A program made the position numbers and the translations under genes. This document shows positions 8,575-16,241 of a stretch of DNA of 37,679 nucleotides, in pieces. How positions within the stretch are numbered: the stretch's first letter is position 1; the number at the start of each line of letters is the position of its first letter. The stretch spans positions 1 through 37,679 of the forward strand of contig NZ_LBMU02000080.1 of the NCBI RefSeq assembly GCF_001005085.2, read 5' to 3'. Under the pieces are notes generated by a model. That model was not told the DNA's origin. It saw nothing but the letters and a program-made list of their open reading frames with translations, and made no database searches. Origin of the DNA: Streptomyces humi (GTDB lineage Bacteria; Actinomycetota; Actinomycetes; Streptomycetales; Streptomycetaceae).

Positions 8575-9633
8575 GTGAGACGTTTCAACGGTGTTCGCGT
8601 CACCGCCCTCGCGGCGGCCGTCCTCGGCGCCTGCCTGGCGACCGCTCCCGCCGCCGGGGCCGACCCCCGGCAGCCGCCGCCCGGCCTCGCCGACTGCACC
8701 GCCACCGCCTGTCACTTCGACGTCCCGCCCGGCGACTACGACGTCACGGTCCGGCTCGGCGGCGCGGCCGCGTCCAGCACGAGCATCAGCGGGGAGACCC
8801 GGCGCGCGCTGCTGCCCGAGACGGCGGTGGCGGCGGACCGGCACGTCACCCGCGCCTTCACCGTCGACGTCCGCACCCCCGAGGGCGAGCCGACGGGCCC
8901 GGACGGCAGCCCGGGTCTGGACCTGACGATCGGCGGCTCCGCGCCCGCCCTCGCCGGCATCAGGGTCTCCCCCGCCGCCCGGCACACCCGGCAGCTCTTC
9001 CTGGTCGGCGACTCCACCGTCTGCGACCAGCCGGCCGCCCCCTACACCGGCTGGGGCCAGCAGCTCCCGCAGTTCCTGCGCAGGGGTGTCGCCGTCGCCA
9101 ACTACGCCGACTCCGGCGAAAGTACGGTGACCTACCTCCAGAACCCCCAACTCTGGGGTACCGTCCAGCCGTTGATCCGCACCGGCGACCTGGTCCTGAT
9201 CCAGCTGGCGCACAACGACAAGACGACGGACGAGGCGACCTACCGCGCCAACCTGGAGACCCTGGTGGCCGGCGTACGGGAGAAAGGCGGGCGGCCGGTG
9301 CTCGTCACCCCGATCGTGCGCCGCTGGTTCAACGCCGACGGCACGCTGAACAACGACACCGCGCTTCTGGTCAACGGGCTCGGCGTCAATCATCCTGAGG
9401 TGATCCGCTCGGTCGCGGCCGCCGAGGGCGTCCCGCTGATCGACCTCACGGCGCGGACCAAGGCGCTGGTGGAGTCGCTCGGCGTGGAAGGCTCCAAGGC
9501 GATGTACCTGTACAACGAGAAGAAGGACAACACGCACACCTCGGAGTACGGCGCCACCGTCTACGCGGGCCTGGTGCGCGACGGACTCCTCGCCCAGCAC
9601 CTGGTGCCCCGCGGCACCGTGCGAGCGCACTGA
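8575..9633 (+). CDS. Secreted rhamnogalacturonan acetylesterase (CE12, SGNH hydrolase)
   Basis: 352 residues from a GTG start that follows GGAGGA by about 7 bases. Signal peptide to about residue 29 (PAAGAD). Residues 30-135 form an N-terminal beta-sandwich (CHFDVPPGDYDVTVRLGG) of the kind found in bacterial CE12 enzymes. The SGNH domain follows with FLVGDSTVCD (catalytic Ser147), GWGQQLPQF, an ANYADSGEST block, QLAHNDK (Asn214) and a final D-N-T-H (Asp318, His321) as the rest of the triad. It removes acetyl groups from rhamnogalacturonan-I, which helps the PL4 lyase encoded divergently. A strong hairpin terminator follows the stop codon. Confidence 0.92.
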   Translation: MRRFNGVRVTALAAAVLGACLATAPAAGADPRQPPPGLADCTATACHFDVPPGDYDVTVRLGGAAASSTSISGETRRALLPETAVAADRHVTRAFTVDVRTPEGEPTGPDGSPGLDLTIGGSAPALAGIRVSPAARHTRQLFLVGDSTVCDQPAAPYTGWGQQLPQFLRRGVAVANYADSGESTVTYLQNPQLWGTVQPLIRTGDLVLIQLAHNDKTTDEATYRANLETLVAGVREKGGRPVLVTPIVRRWFNADGTLNNDTALLVNGLGVNHPEVIRSVAAAEGVPLIDLTARTKALVESLGVEGSKAMYLYNEKKDNTHTSEYGATVYAGLVRDGLLAQHLVPRGTVRAH

Positions 9634-9636
9634 GCC

Positions 9637-9672
9637 CCTGGGGCGTCCCGACCGGAACCGGGGCGCCCCAGG
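9637..9672 (+). terminator. Hairpin terminator after the CE12 gene
   Basis: A 13-bp stem CCTGGGGCGTCCC paired with GGGGCGCCCCAGG (one G-T wobble) around a 10-base loop, starting 4 bases after the stop. It has no T-run, as is common in Streptomyces. It separates the CE12 gene from the DUF2264 gene, which may be expressed by read-through or its own promoter. Confidence 0.7.
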
Positions 9673-9702
9673 TCCGAACGGTACGAGCGAGAAAGAGCCC
9701 CG

Positions 9703-11400
9703 ATGCACCTGCCTCCCGAGGACCGCCGTTCCAGCCCGCGTACCGGCTACACCCGGGCCCACTGGGAGGCGGCGGCCGACGCCCTGCTCGCCGCCGTGGA
9801 GCCGTACGCCACCGAGGACCGCGCCCTCTACCACCTTCCCGGCGACCACCAGAGCTGGTCGGGCCGCCGCTCCGACGGCCTGGAGGGCTACGCCCGCACC
9901 CTGCTCCTCGCCGCCTTCCGGCGTGACGAGACCGCGCTCCAGCGGTACGCGGACGGACTCGCCGCCGGCGTGTCCGGTGTCTGGCCGCGCATCGAGGACC
10001 GCAGCCAGCCACTGGTCGAGGCCGCCTCGATCGCCCTCGCCCTGCGCCTGACCCGCCCACTGCTCTGGGACCGCCTCGACGACGCCGTCCGGCAGCGCGC
10101 CGCGGCCTGGCTCGCCGACGCCCTCACCGCCGAACCCTGGCCCTGCAACTGGGAGCTGTTCCCCGTCACGGTCGGCGGCTTCCTCGCGGAGATCGGACAC
10201 GAGACCGAGGCCGCGCACAAGGCCGTCGACCACGGCCTGGCCCGGATCGAGGACTGGTACCTCGGCGACGGCTGGTACACCGACGGCGACGGCCGGAAGT
10301 TCGACTACTACAACGGCTGGGCCATGCACCTGTACCCGGTGCTGCACGCCTGGCTCGCAGCGGACACCGAACTCCTCGACCTCTACGGCGGCCGACTGGA
10401 ACGCCATCTGAGCGACTACGCCCGGCTGTTCGGCGGCGACGGCGCCCCCATGCACCAGGGCCGCTCCCTGACCTACCGCTTCGCGACGACGGCCCCGCTG
10501 TGGCTGGGCGCGCTCACCGGCCGCACCCCGCTGGCCCCCGGCGAGACCCGGCGGCTCGCCTCCGGCGCGCTGAGGTACTTCCTGGACCGGGGCGCGGTGG
10601 ACCCGCACGGTCTCCTGACCCTCGGCTGGCACGGCCCCGACACGGCGGTGCTCCAGGGCTATTCGGGGCCGGCGTCCCCCTACTGGGCGAGCAAGGGTTT
10701 CATCGGCCTGCTGCTGCCCCCGGAGCACGAGGTGTGGACGGCGGCCGAGGAACCGGGGCCCGTGGAGCGCACGGACGCGGTGACGCCGGTCGCCCCCGCC
10801 AACTGGCTGCTCCAGTCGACGCGTTCGGACGGAATCGTCCGCCTCCACAACCACGGCAGCGAGGACGTCCGCTACGACCCCTACTACACCCGGCTCGGCT
10901 ACTCGACCGTGACGGTGCCCTCGGCGTCGTACGACAACAGTGTGATCGTCGGCGACGACCCGGGCCGGACGGACATCGAGCCGCTGGGCGTGGGGGAGGG
11001 CTGGGCGGCCTCCCGGCACACGGCCGGCGCGGGCGCCCGGGTGACGACCGTCGTGCTCGTGCGCGGGGCCGTGGAGGTGCGGGCGTTCCTGGTGGCGGGT
11101 GCGGAACCCGGGACGCCGGTGCGGGTGACCGGCTGGGCGGCGGCGCCGGGGCTGCGGACCGAACTGCTGCCCGCGGTGGGACTCGACGACACGCCGGCCG
11201 GGGTCACGGGGGAGGGCCCGACCCTCTTCGTCGCGCTGAGCCGGCTCACGGGTGCCGCGGACACGGTGCCGCTGGGCGAGACGGTGACCGTACGCGCGGA
11301 AGGACAGCGGGAGTTGACCGTCCGGTGGCGGGACGGCGCCGCCCTGCGGGTCCGGTGGCGGGACGCCGGGGTGGAGGTGGCGGAAACCGCGCAGGACTGA
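9703..11400 (+). CDS. DUF2264 protein, putative glycoside hydrolase
   Basis: 565 residues, no signal peptide, so cytoplasmic. The ATG follows a weak AGAAAGAG site. The N-terminal 380 residues look like an alpha-helical barrel: TRAHWEAAADALLAAVEPYA, a GRRSDGLEGYARTLLLAA stretch, EPWPCNWELFPVTVGGFL, DGWYTDGDGRKFDYYNGWAM and YWASKGFIGLLLP. All of this is typical of DUF2264. The C-terminal 170 residues are beta-rich. From memory this family overlaps CAZy GH154, with a beta-glucuronidase described from arabinogalactan breakdown; I am not certain of that link. Intracellular location and position next to RG-I enzymes suggest it removes a uronic acid or similar cap from imported oligosaccharides. Catalytic residues cannot be assigned here. 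Confidence 0.8.
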   Translation: MHLPPEDRRSSPRTGYTRAHWEAAADALLAAVEPYATEDRALYHLPGDHQSWSGRRSDGLEGYARTLLLAAFRRDETALQRYADGLAAGVSGVWPRIEDRSQPLVEAASIALALRLTRPLLWDRLDDAVRQRAAAWLADALTAEPWPCNWELFPVTVGGFLAEIGHETEAAHKAVDHGLARIEDWYLGDGWYTDGDGRKFDYYNGWAMHLYPVLHAWLAADTELLDLYGGRLERHLSDYARLFGGDGAPMHQGRSLTYRFATTAPLWLGALTGRTPLAPGETRRLASGALRYFLDRGAVDPHGLLTLGWHGPDTAVLQGYSGPASPYWASKGFIGLLLPPEHEVWTAAEEPGPVERTDAVTPVAPANWLLQSTRSDGIVRLHNHGSEDVRYDPYYTRLGYSTVTVPSASYDNSVIVGDDPGRTDIEPLGVGEGWAASRHTAGAGARVTTVVLVRGAVEVRAFLVAGAEPGTPVRVTGWAAAPGLRTELLPAVGLDDTPAGVTGEGPTLFVALSRLTGAADTVPLGETVTVRAEGQRELTVRWRDGAALRVRWRDAGVEVAETAQD

Positions 11401-11438
11401 GCGGCCTCCGCCCCCGGCCCCCGGCCGCCCGCCGGCCG

Positions 11439-12821
11439 TCACGGCGTGAGACGGGCGATCCGCAGGGTCGTCGTGGTCGGGGACGCCCCGGTGAGCGGGG
11501 TGCCGTAGGTCGGTGTCACGGGCGCGTACGCCCAGGTGAGAGCACCGTTCTTGAGCACCGCGACGTCACCGGTGAGCCGTGCGCCCACCACCTTGTCGGC
11601 GCCGACGAAGGTGCCGCTCCAGTCGATCAGCCGCAGATGCGTGCCCGTGAAGGTGCCGGTGCAGGTGCCCGACGAGCACTTGGCGTTCTTCAGGGACTCC
11701 CAGGAGAGCAGGAGCCTGTCCTTGCCGTACGGGGCGAGGTGGACGTTGACGTTCTCGACCGTCTTGGCGCTGGTGAGGTAGACCGCCTTGCCGGGACCGG
11801 AGTTGCGGTTCTTGAGGAACGCGACCGCGACCTGGTGGGTGGCGGTCCTCGGGGTGACCGTCCAGCCGCGGCCGCTGCTGTCGTCCGGGTTCTTCTTCGC
11901 GGAGGCCGCGCCCCGGGAGGCGAACGCCGTCGCGTACCTGCCGGTGGACGACTTCACCAGGTCGCCGGTGCGGCCGGGGAAGGTACCTCCGCAGTACCCT
12001 GCCCAGCACTGCTCCCGCTGGACGACCGGGGCCACGTCCGGGGCGGCTATGCCGGTGGAGACGAACAGGCCGGAGCGCCAGTCGTCGAAGCACAGGGAGG
12101 TGAAGGCGCCGGAGGTCTCGGCGTGCAGGGCGATGCCCTCGTTGTGACTGCACCCCCAGCTCCAGCCGCCGCTCAGCTTCCTGCCCTTCGCGCTGACGTA
12201 CGACAGCTTGTCGCCGTAGTGCCCGTCGGCGAAGCCGCCCGCGCCGTGCACCACGAAGTAGGCGCCGTACTTGCCGCCGTTCCAGGTGAGCTGCCCGTCG
12301 AGGGTGGGGGAGGTGTCGTGCGTGGCGGTGCCGGTGAGCTTGGCCGTCCAGGTCTTCTTCCCGCCCGTGTAGCGGATGATCGCGGCCGCCGTCTCCTTCC
12401 ACTTGTTGGTGTCGGAGACCCGGGTGAGCAGCGCGAAGCCGTCGTCGTGGGCGACCAGTCCGCCGACCTCCCGGGCGCCCTTGACGACCGTGTCCGCGCC
12501 GGACCGCTTGCCGGCCGAGGTGAGGGGGGTGACGTGGACGCCGTCGGCGGCGGGCCAGGCGACCCGGATCGTGCCGTCGGGGGCGGCGGCGGTGGCCGTG
12601 CGGTTCCACTCCCGGGTGTTGTTGTAACCGGCCGAGAGATAGGGGTACTTGGCGCTGAGGGCCACCGCCGTGGACGTGACCCGGAGCGTCGGGGTCGTCG
12701 CCGCGCCGGCGGTGGCGTACCAGGCGCCGGCCAGCAGTCCGGCGGCCGAGAGGGCACCGATGGCGGGCTTCCGGAAGGCGTGCACGCGGCGGTGTCCCGC
12801 GGTGCGTGGTGCGGTTGTCAT
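11439..12821 (-). CDS. Secreted protein of unknown function
   Basis: 460 residues from the ATG at 12821; the open frame continues upstream only into the tandem-repeat region, which is unlikely to be coding. Residues 1-41 are a signal peptide (basic start, hydrophobic core, ending AGAAT). The mature part is rich in G/T/S/W with strand-like repeats and aromatic spots (YPYLSAGYNNTREWNRTATA, YGAYFVVHGAGGFADGHYGD, GGWSWGCSHNEGIAL), which suggests a beta-propeller. Cysteines occur in clusters (CSHNEG, SLCFDDW, EQCWAGYCGG, KCSSGTC), consistent with disulfides outside the cell. I do not recognise a named family. It shares the GGCAACC/GGCGACC leader with the pectinesterase. Its stop lies 38 bp from that of the convergent DUF2264 gene. 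Confidence 0.7.
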   Translation of the reverse strand: MTTAPRTAGHRRVHAFRKPAIGALSAAGLLAGAWYATAGAATTPTLRVTSTAVALSAKYPYLSAGYNNTREWNRTATAAAPDGTIRVAWPAADGVHVTPLTSAGKRSGADTVVKGAREVGGLVAHDDGFALLTRVSDTNKWKETAAAIIRYTGGKKTWTAKLTGTATHDTSPTLDGQLTWNGGKYGAYFVVHGAGGFADGHYGDKLSYVSAKGRKLSGGWSWGCSHNEGIALHAETSGAFTSLCFDDWRSGLFVSTGIAAPDVAPVVQREQCWAGYCGGTFPGRTGDLVKSSTGRYATAFASRGAASAKKNPDDSSGRGWTVTPRTATHQVAVAFLKNRNSGPGKAVYLTSAKTVENVNVHLAPYGKDRLLLSWESLKNAKCSSGTCTGTFTGTHLRLIDWSGTFVGADKVVGARLTGDVAVLKNGALTWAYAPVTPTYGTPLTGASPTTTTLRIARLTP

Positions 12822-12856
12822 GCCCTGTGGTCGCCGCCGGGCCGGGGAAGGTTGCC
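12819..12856 (-). promoter_or_regulatory. Second copy of the GGCAACC-N14-GGCGACC leader element
   Basis: On the minus strand GGCAACC (12850-12856), 14 bases, GGCGACC (12829-12835), then ACAGGGC and the ATG. Spacings are identical to the copy at 6654-6691, and no ordinary purine-rich Shine-Dalgarno other than the shared AGGG is present. The conservation supports the start codon chosen. Confidence 0.55.
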
Positions 12857-12917
12857 GCGCCCGCCACCGGGTCACGCCGTCCGGGGGGCCGTGACGCAAC
12901 GACCCGGCACAAGTCAG

Positions 12918-13259
12918 GCGACCGCCCCCCTCGCACCGCACCGCCGAGCGACCGACCGCCTCGGACCGCGCCGCCGAGCGACCGACCGCCTCGGACCGCG
13001 CCGCTGAGCGGGCGGCCGCCTCGCACCGCGCCGCCGAGCGGCCGTCTCGGGCCGTATCGCCGAGTGGCCGACCGGCTCGGGCCGCGCCGCTGAGCGGGCG
13101 GCCGCCTCGCACCGCGCCGCCGAGCGGCCGTCTCGGGCCGTATCGCCGAGTGGCCGACCGGCTCGGACCGCACCGCCGAGCGACCGACCGCCTCGCACCG
13201 CGCCGCTGAGCGGCCGTCTCGGGCCGTATCGCCGAGTGGCCGACCGTCTCGGGCCGCAC
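12918..13259. repeat. Tandem repeat of 26/30-bp units, 11 full copies
   Basis: Units begin CGCCGAGCG, CGCTGAGCG or CGCCGAGTG, starting at 12942, 12972, 13002, 13032, 13058, 13088, 13118, 13144, 13174, 13204 and 13230; a partial unit begins near 12918. Eight are 30 bp and three (13032, 13118, 13204) are 26 bp. The pattern 30-30-26 forms an 86-bp higher-order unit; the 56-bp pair 13002-13057 is repeated exactly at 13088-13143. The mixed lengths break every reading frame, so it is probably non-coding. It fills most of the 545-bp gap between the unknown secreted protein and the MFS gene. Confidence 0.9.
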
Positions 13260-13365
13260 CGTCGCGCGGGTGGTCGTGATGGGGTGAGAGGGGGTGGCCG
13301 GTCGTGTCGTACGTGGTGGTGGTGGCGGAGCATAGGGTTGCGCGGAGGTGGGAGGGGGAGTCGTG

Positions 13366-14652
13366 GTGAACCGGGCGCGGCGGGTGGCGCGGGTGGTGGG
13401 CGAACGGGGTGCCGAGGGGCGGCCGTTGTGGCGGCAGCGTGACTTCGGGTGCTTCTGGCTCGCCCAGACGCTGTCCGTCCTCGGTGACTCCTTCAGCCTG
13501 GTCGCGCTGCCCCTGCTGGTCCTCCAGGCGACCGGCTCGGTGGCCCGGATGGGCCTGCTCACCGGAGCCGGCGGCGCCGCCATGGTGGTGGCCGCGGTCT
13601 TCGCCGGGGTGGTCGTGGACCGGGTCGACCGCCGCAAGCTCCTCATCGCCTGCGACCTGGTCCGCATGGTCCTGTACGGGCTGGTCCCGGTCGTCTGGCT
13701 GGCCGGCCCGCGACTCTGGCTGCTGTACGTCGTCCTGCCCCTGTGCGAGGCCGTCGGCATGCTCTTCGCCGTCGGGTACGTCACCGTCGTCCGCGGACTC
13801 GTCGGCACCGGCCGGCTGACCGAGGCCAACGGCCGGCTGAACGCCACCGCGGCCGCCGCCGGTGTCCTCGGGCCGCTCGGCGCGGGCCTGGTGGCCGCCT
13901 GGGCCGGCCCCGCGGACGCCGTGGCCGTGGACGCGGCCAGCTACGCGGTCTCGGCGGGCTGCCTGCTCCTCGTGCGGGTCGGGGAACGGGCCGGGGACGA
14001 GCAGCCGGCGCGGGGCAAGGGCCTGTGGCGCGATCTGCGCACCGGCGTCGACCACCTGGTCCGCCAGCCCGTCCTGCGCTCGCTCACCGGCCTCCTCGCC
14101 GTCTTCAGCTTCCTCAGCCTCGGCATCACCGACCTGGTCATCTACCACCTGAAGCACGACCTCGGCCACGACGACGGCACGGTCGGCACGGTGCTCGCGG
14201 TCGGCGCCGTCGGCACCATCACCGGTGCGCTGCTGGTCGCCAGGCTCCGGCGGCGGCTGGGCTTCGGACCGACCTGGATCGGCTCGACCGCGCTGTGCGG
14301 AGCGGCCTTCGCCGGGCTCGGCTTTGTCCGCCCGGTCCCCGCGGTCGCCGTGCTCACCGCGGTCTACCTGGGCTGTGCCGGGATGGCCGGCACCTGTTCC
14401 ATGTCCCTGCGTCAGGAGATCACCCCCGAACCCCTGCTGGGCCGGGTCACCTCCGCCCACTGGACGCTCCAGTACTCGGTCGCCCCGGTCGGCGCGGCCG
14501 TCCTGACCTGGGCGGCCGAACAGTACGGCACCGCCCGGGTGGCGGCCGTCGCCGGAGCCTGCTGCGCCCTGACCGGCCTCGCCGGACTGGTCACCCCGAT
14601 CCGGGGCGCGGGGCGCGCCCCGGCACCAGGTCAGCCGTTCACCCCCGTGTAG
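13366..14652 (+). CDS. MFS transporter, DHA3-type drug/siderophore efflux
   Basis: 428 residues from a GTG at 13366, preceded by GGAGGGGGAG with about 5 bases of spacing; GTG at 13363 is equally in frame. About 12 membrane segments are visible. The start RDFGCFWLAQTLSVLGDSFS, the loop VVVDRVDRRKLLIACDLVRM between TM2 and TM3 (the MFS motif A position) and GRLTEANGRLNATAAAAGVLG are typical of the DHA3 subgroup that includes enterobactin and macrolide exporters. It likely expels a small molecule using proton motive force; the substrate is unknown. It stands alone after the tandem repeat, and its 3' end overlaps the convergent ABC permease gene by 22 bp. Confidence 0.85.
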   Translation: MNRARRVARVVGERGAEGRPLWRQRDFGCFWLAQTLSVLGDSFSLVALPLLVLQATGSVARMGLLTGAGGAAMVVAAVFAGVVVDRVDRRKLLIACDLVRMVLYGLVPVVWLAGPRLWLLYVVLPLCEAVGMLFAVGYVTVVRGLVGTGRLTEANGRLNATAAAAGVLGPLGAGLVAAWAGPADAVAVDAASYAVSAGCLLLVRVGERAGDEQPARGKGLWRDLRTGVDHLVRQPVLRSLTGLLAVFSFLSLGITDLVIYHLKHDLGHDDGTVGTVLAVGAVGTITGALLVARLRRRLGFGPTWIGSTALCGAAFAGLGFVRPVPAVAVLTAVYLGCAGMAGTCSMSLRQEITPEPLLGRVTSAHWTLQYSVAPVGAAVLTWAAEQYGTARVAAVAGACCALTGLAGLVTPIRGAGRAPAPGQPFTPV

Positions 14653-15431
14653 TGCCCGAGCGCCCAGCGCCACAGCCACCGCGACGCCAGGTAGGCCAGC
14701 AGCCCGACCAGCGGCGAGGCCGCGGCCAGCCAGTAGGGGACGACGGTCTCGTGGCCGTGGCCGGTGAGGACCGCGGCCGGGAGGTAGGCGACGAAGGCGA
14801 GCGGCAGGCCGTAGGTGAGCAGGCCGCCGACCGCCCGGGGCAGCACGTTCAGCGGGTAGCTGCCGAAGGTGCCGAGCAGTTCCTCCAGCCAGCGGCTCCA
14901 GTAGTCGGCGGCCGGGTAGCGCAGCGAGGCACAGGCCACCACCGTGAACAGGGCCGCCTCCAGCAGCATCCCGCCGAGGACCGCCGCGATCAGGTACGAG
15001 ACGCGGCCCGTCGTCCAGTCGAGATGGCTGCGGCCGAGCGCGCCCGCCATCAGGCCGACGGCCACCGTCAGGTCGCCGATGGCGTTGGTCGGGAAGTACT
15101 CCAGCTGCACCTGCCGGTACACGGGCAGCGGACGCAGCAGATAGGCGTCGATCCTGCCTTCCTGGATGTACCGGCCCACCCCGTGCACCCGGCCCAGCAG
15201 CAGCACGAACAGACCGTGCGCCAGCATCCGCGTCGCCGGGATGAGCAGGACGTCCGAGCTGTCCCAGCCGCCCATGCCGGTGAACCGGGTGAGCAGCACC
15301 GTGGCGAACACGATCACCGACACCTGCCAGACCGCGCCGATCGCGATCATCATCAGGAACTCGGTGCGGTACTCGAGCTGTGCGCGGAAGTTGAGGCGCG
15401 TGATGCGCCATGCGATCCGGACGGCGTTCAA
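14631..15431 (-). CDS. ABC-2 type exporter permease (COG3694-like)
   Basis: 266 residues. The likely start is TTG at 15431, 9 bases after AGGGAGG; no ATG or GTG is nearby and the upstream gene stops 5 bp before it. Six hydrophobic segments are visible, with the family-typical RAQLEYRTEFLMMIAIGAVW start and the RIDAYLLRPLPVYRQV cytoplasmic loop. It pairs with the preceding permease as the two membrane halves of an exporter driven by the ATPase encoded first in the operon. Similar three-gene sets are common in actinomycetes and poorly characterised. The gene overlaps the convergent MFS gene at its 3' end, so expression of the two may interfere. Confidence 0.85.
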   Translation of the reverse strand: MNAVRIAWRITRLNFRAQLEYRTEFLMMIAIGAVWQVSVIVFATVLLTRFTGMGGWDSSDVLLIPATRMLAHGLFVLLLGRVHGVGRYIQEGRIDAYLLRPLPVYRQVQLEYFPTNAIGDLTVAVGLMAGALGRSHLDWTTGRVSYLIAAVLGGMLLEAALFTVVACASLRYPAADYWSRWLEELLGTFGSYPLNVLPRAVGGLLTYGLPLAFVAYLPAAVLTGHGHETVVPYWLAAASPLVGLLAYLASRWLWRWALGHYTGVNG

Positions 15432-15436
15432 CGGCC

Positions 15437-16240
15437 TCAGCCTCCCTGGGAGATGACACGGCGGGCGGCGCGCCGCCACACGAAACGGGTGAGCAGATAC
15501 AGCGCCACGACCCAGCCGGCCTGCACGCCGAGCTGGAGGCCGGCGTCCGACAGCGGGATCCGGCCCACGTACAGCGACAGCGGCACACTCAGCGTCGCCT
15601 GGAAGGGCAGGAAGGAGCTGAGCGTGATGAACCAGTGCGGGAAGAACCAGAGCGGCGCGTACACCCCGGACAGCAGGTTCTGCGCGAAGACCAGGATCAG
15701 CATCGCGGCGCTGTTGCGCAGCGTCCAGAAGCAGAACTGGTCGATGAGGAGCATGACGTAGTACAGGACCAGTTGGCCGAGCAGCAGGCTGAGCGCGGAC
15801 ACCGCCGCCACCGCCGCCGACCCCGGGGGATCCACCACGCCGGCGGCCAGACAGACCACGTACCCCGCCGACGCCCAGGCCAGCCCGTACAGTTGCTCGC
15901 CCACCGCGCGCAGCGCGTGGTAGCGCTGCGGCGGCAGCGGGCGCAGATACCAGTAGACGATGGTGCCGAAGTGCATGTGCTGCATGACCGAGTCCCGGCC
16001 CGCGTACTGGTCCAGCTCCCGCAGCCGGGAGGCGAGCACGGCCAGCACCGCGTAGGTGACGGCCTGACCGCGGTCCATGCCCGCGGTCGTACCGGACTGG
16101 GCGTACAGACCGCGCCACAGCGAGGCGACCAGCACCACCTGCACGGTCAGCCGCAGCAGGACCCCGGTCATCCGGGGCGGGGTGTACAGCTCGCCGAGCG
16201 GGGTGACCCGGGCGGCGCGCCAGGCGTACAGGAGGGCCAT
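15437..16240 (-). CDS. ABC-2 type exporter permease (COG4587-like)
   Basis: 267 residues, ATG start one base after the end of the ATPase gene, so translationally coupled. About six membrane segments. The loop MHFGTIVYWYLRPLPPQRYH matches the RPL motif of its partner permease, where the ATPase probably docks, and the FAQNLLSGVYAPLWFFP segment is typical of this family. It forms a heterodimeric channel with the downstream permease. The substrate is unknown; related systems export drugs or viologens. Confidence 0.85.
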   Translation of the reverse strand: MALLYAWRAARVTPLGELYTPPRMTGVLLRLTVQVVLVASLWRGLYAQSGTTAGMDRGQAVTYAVLAVLASRLRELDQYAGRDSVMQHMHFGTIVYWYLRPLPPQRYHALRAVGEQLYGLAWASAGYVVCLAAGVVDPPGSAAVAAVSALSLLLGQLVLYYVMLLIDQFCFWTLRNSAAMLILVFAQNLLSGVYAPLWFFPHWFITLSSFLPFQATLSVPLSLYVGRIPLSDAGLQLGVQAGWVVALYLLTRFVWRRAARRVISQGG

Positions 16241-16241
16241 C

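Noticed and set aside
8497..11442. 981-residue minus-strand open frame over CE12 and DUF2264
   Set aside because: Product is low-complexity Arg/Gly/Val-rich, the expected shadow of high-GC codon bias opposite two clearly recognised genes.
12918..13259. CRISPR array
   Set aside because: Units are contiguous with no unique spacers, have mixed lengths and no cas genes nearby.
11566..15588. 1340-residue minus-strand open frame across the repeat and MFS gene
   Set aside because: It runs through the non-coding repeat and antisense to the MFS gene, with Arg/Pro-rich composition and no recognisable domain.
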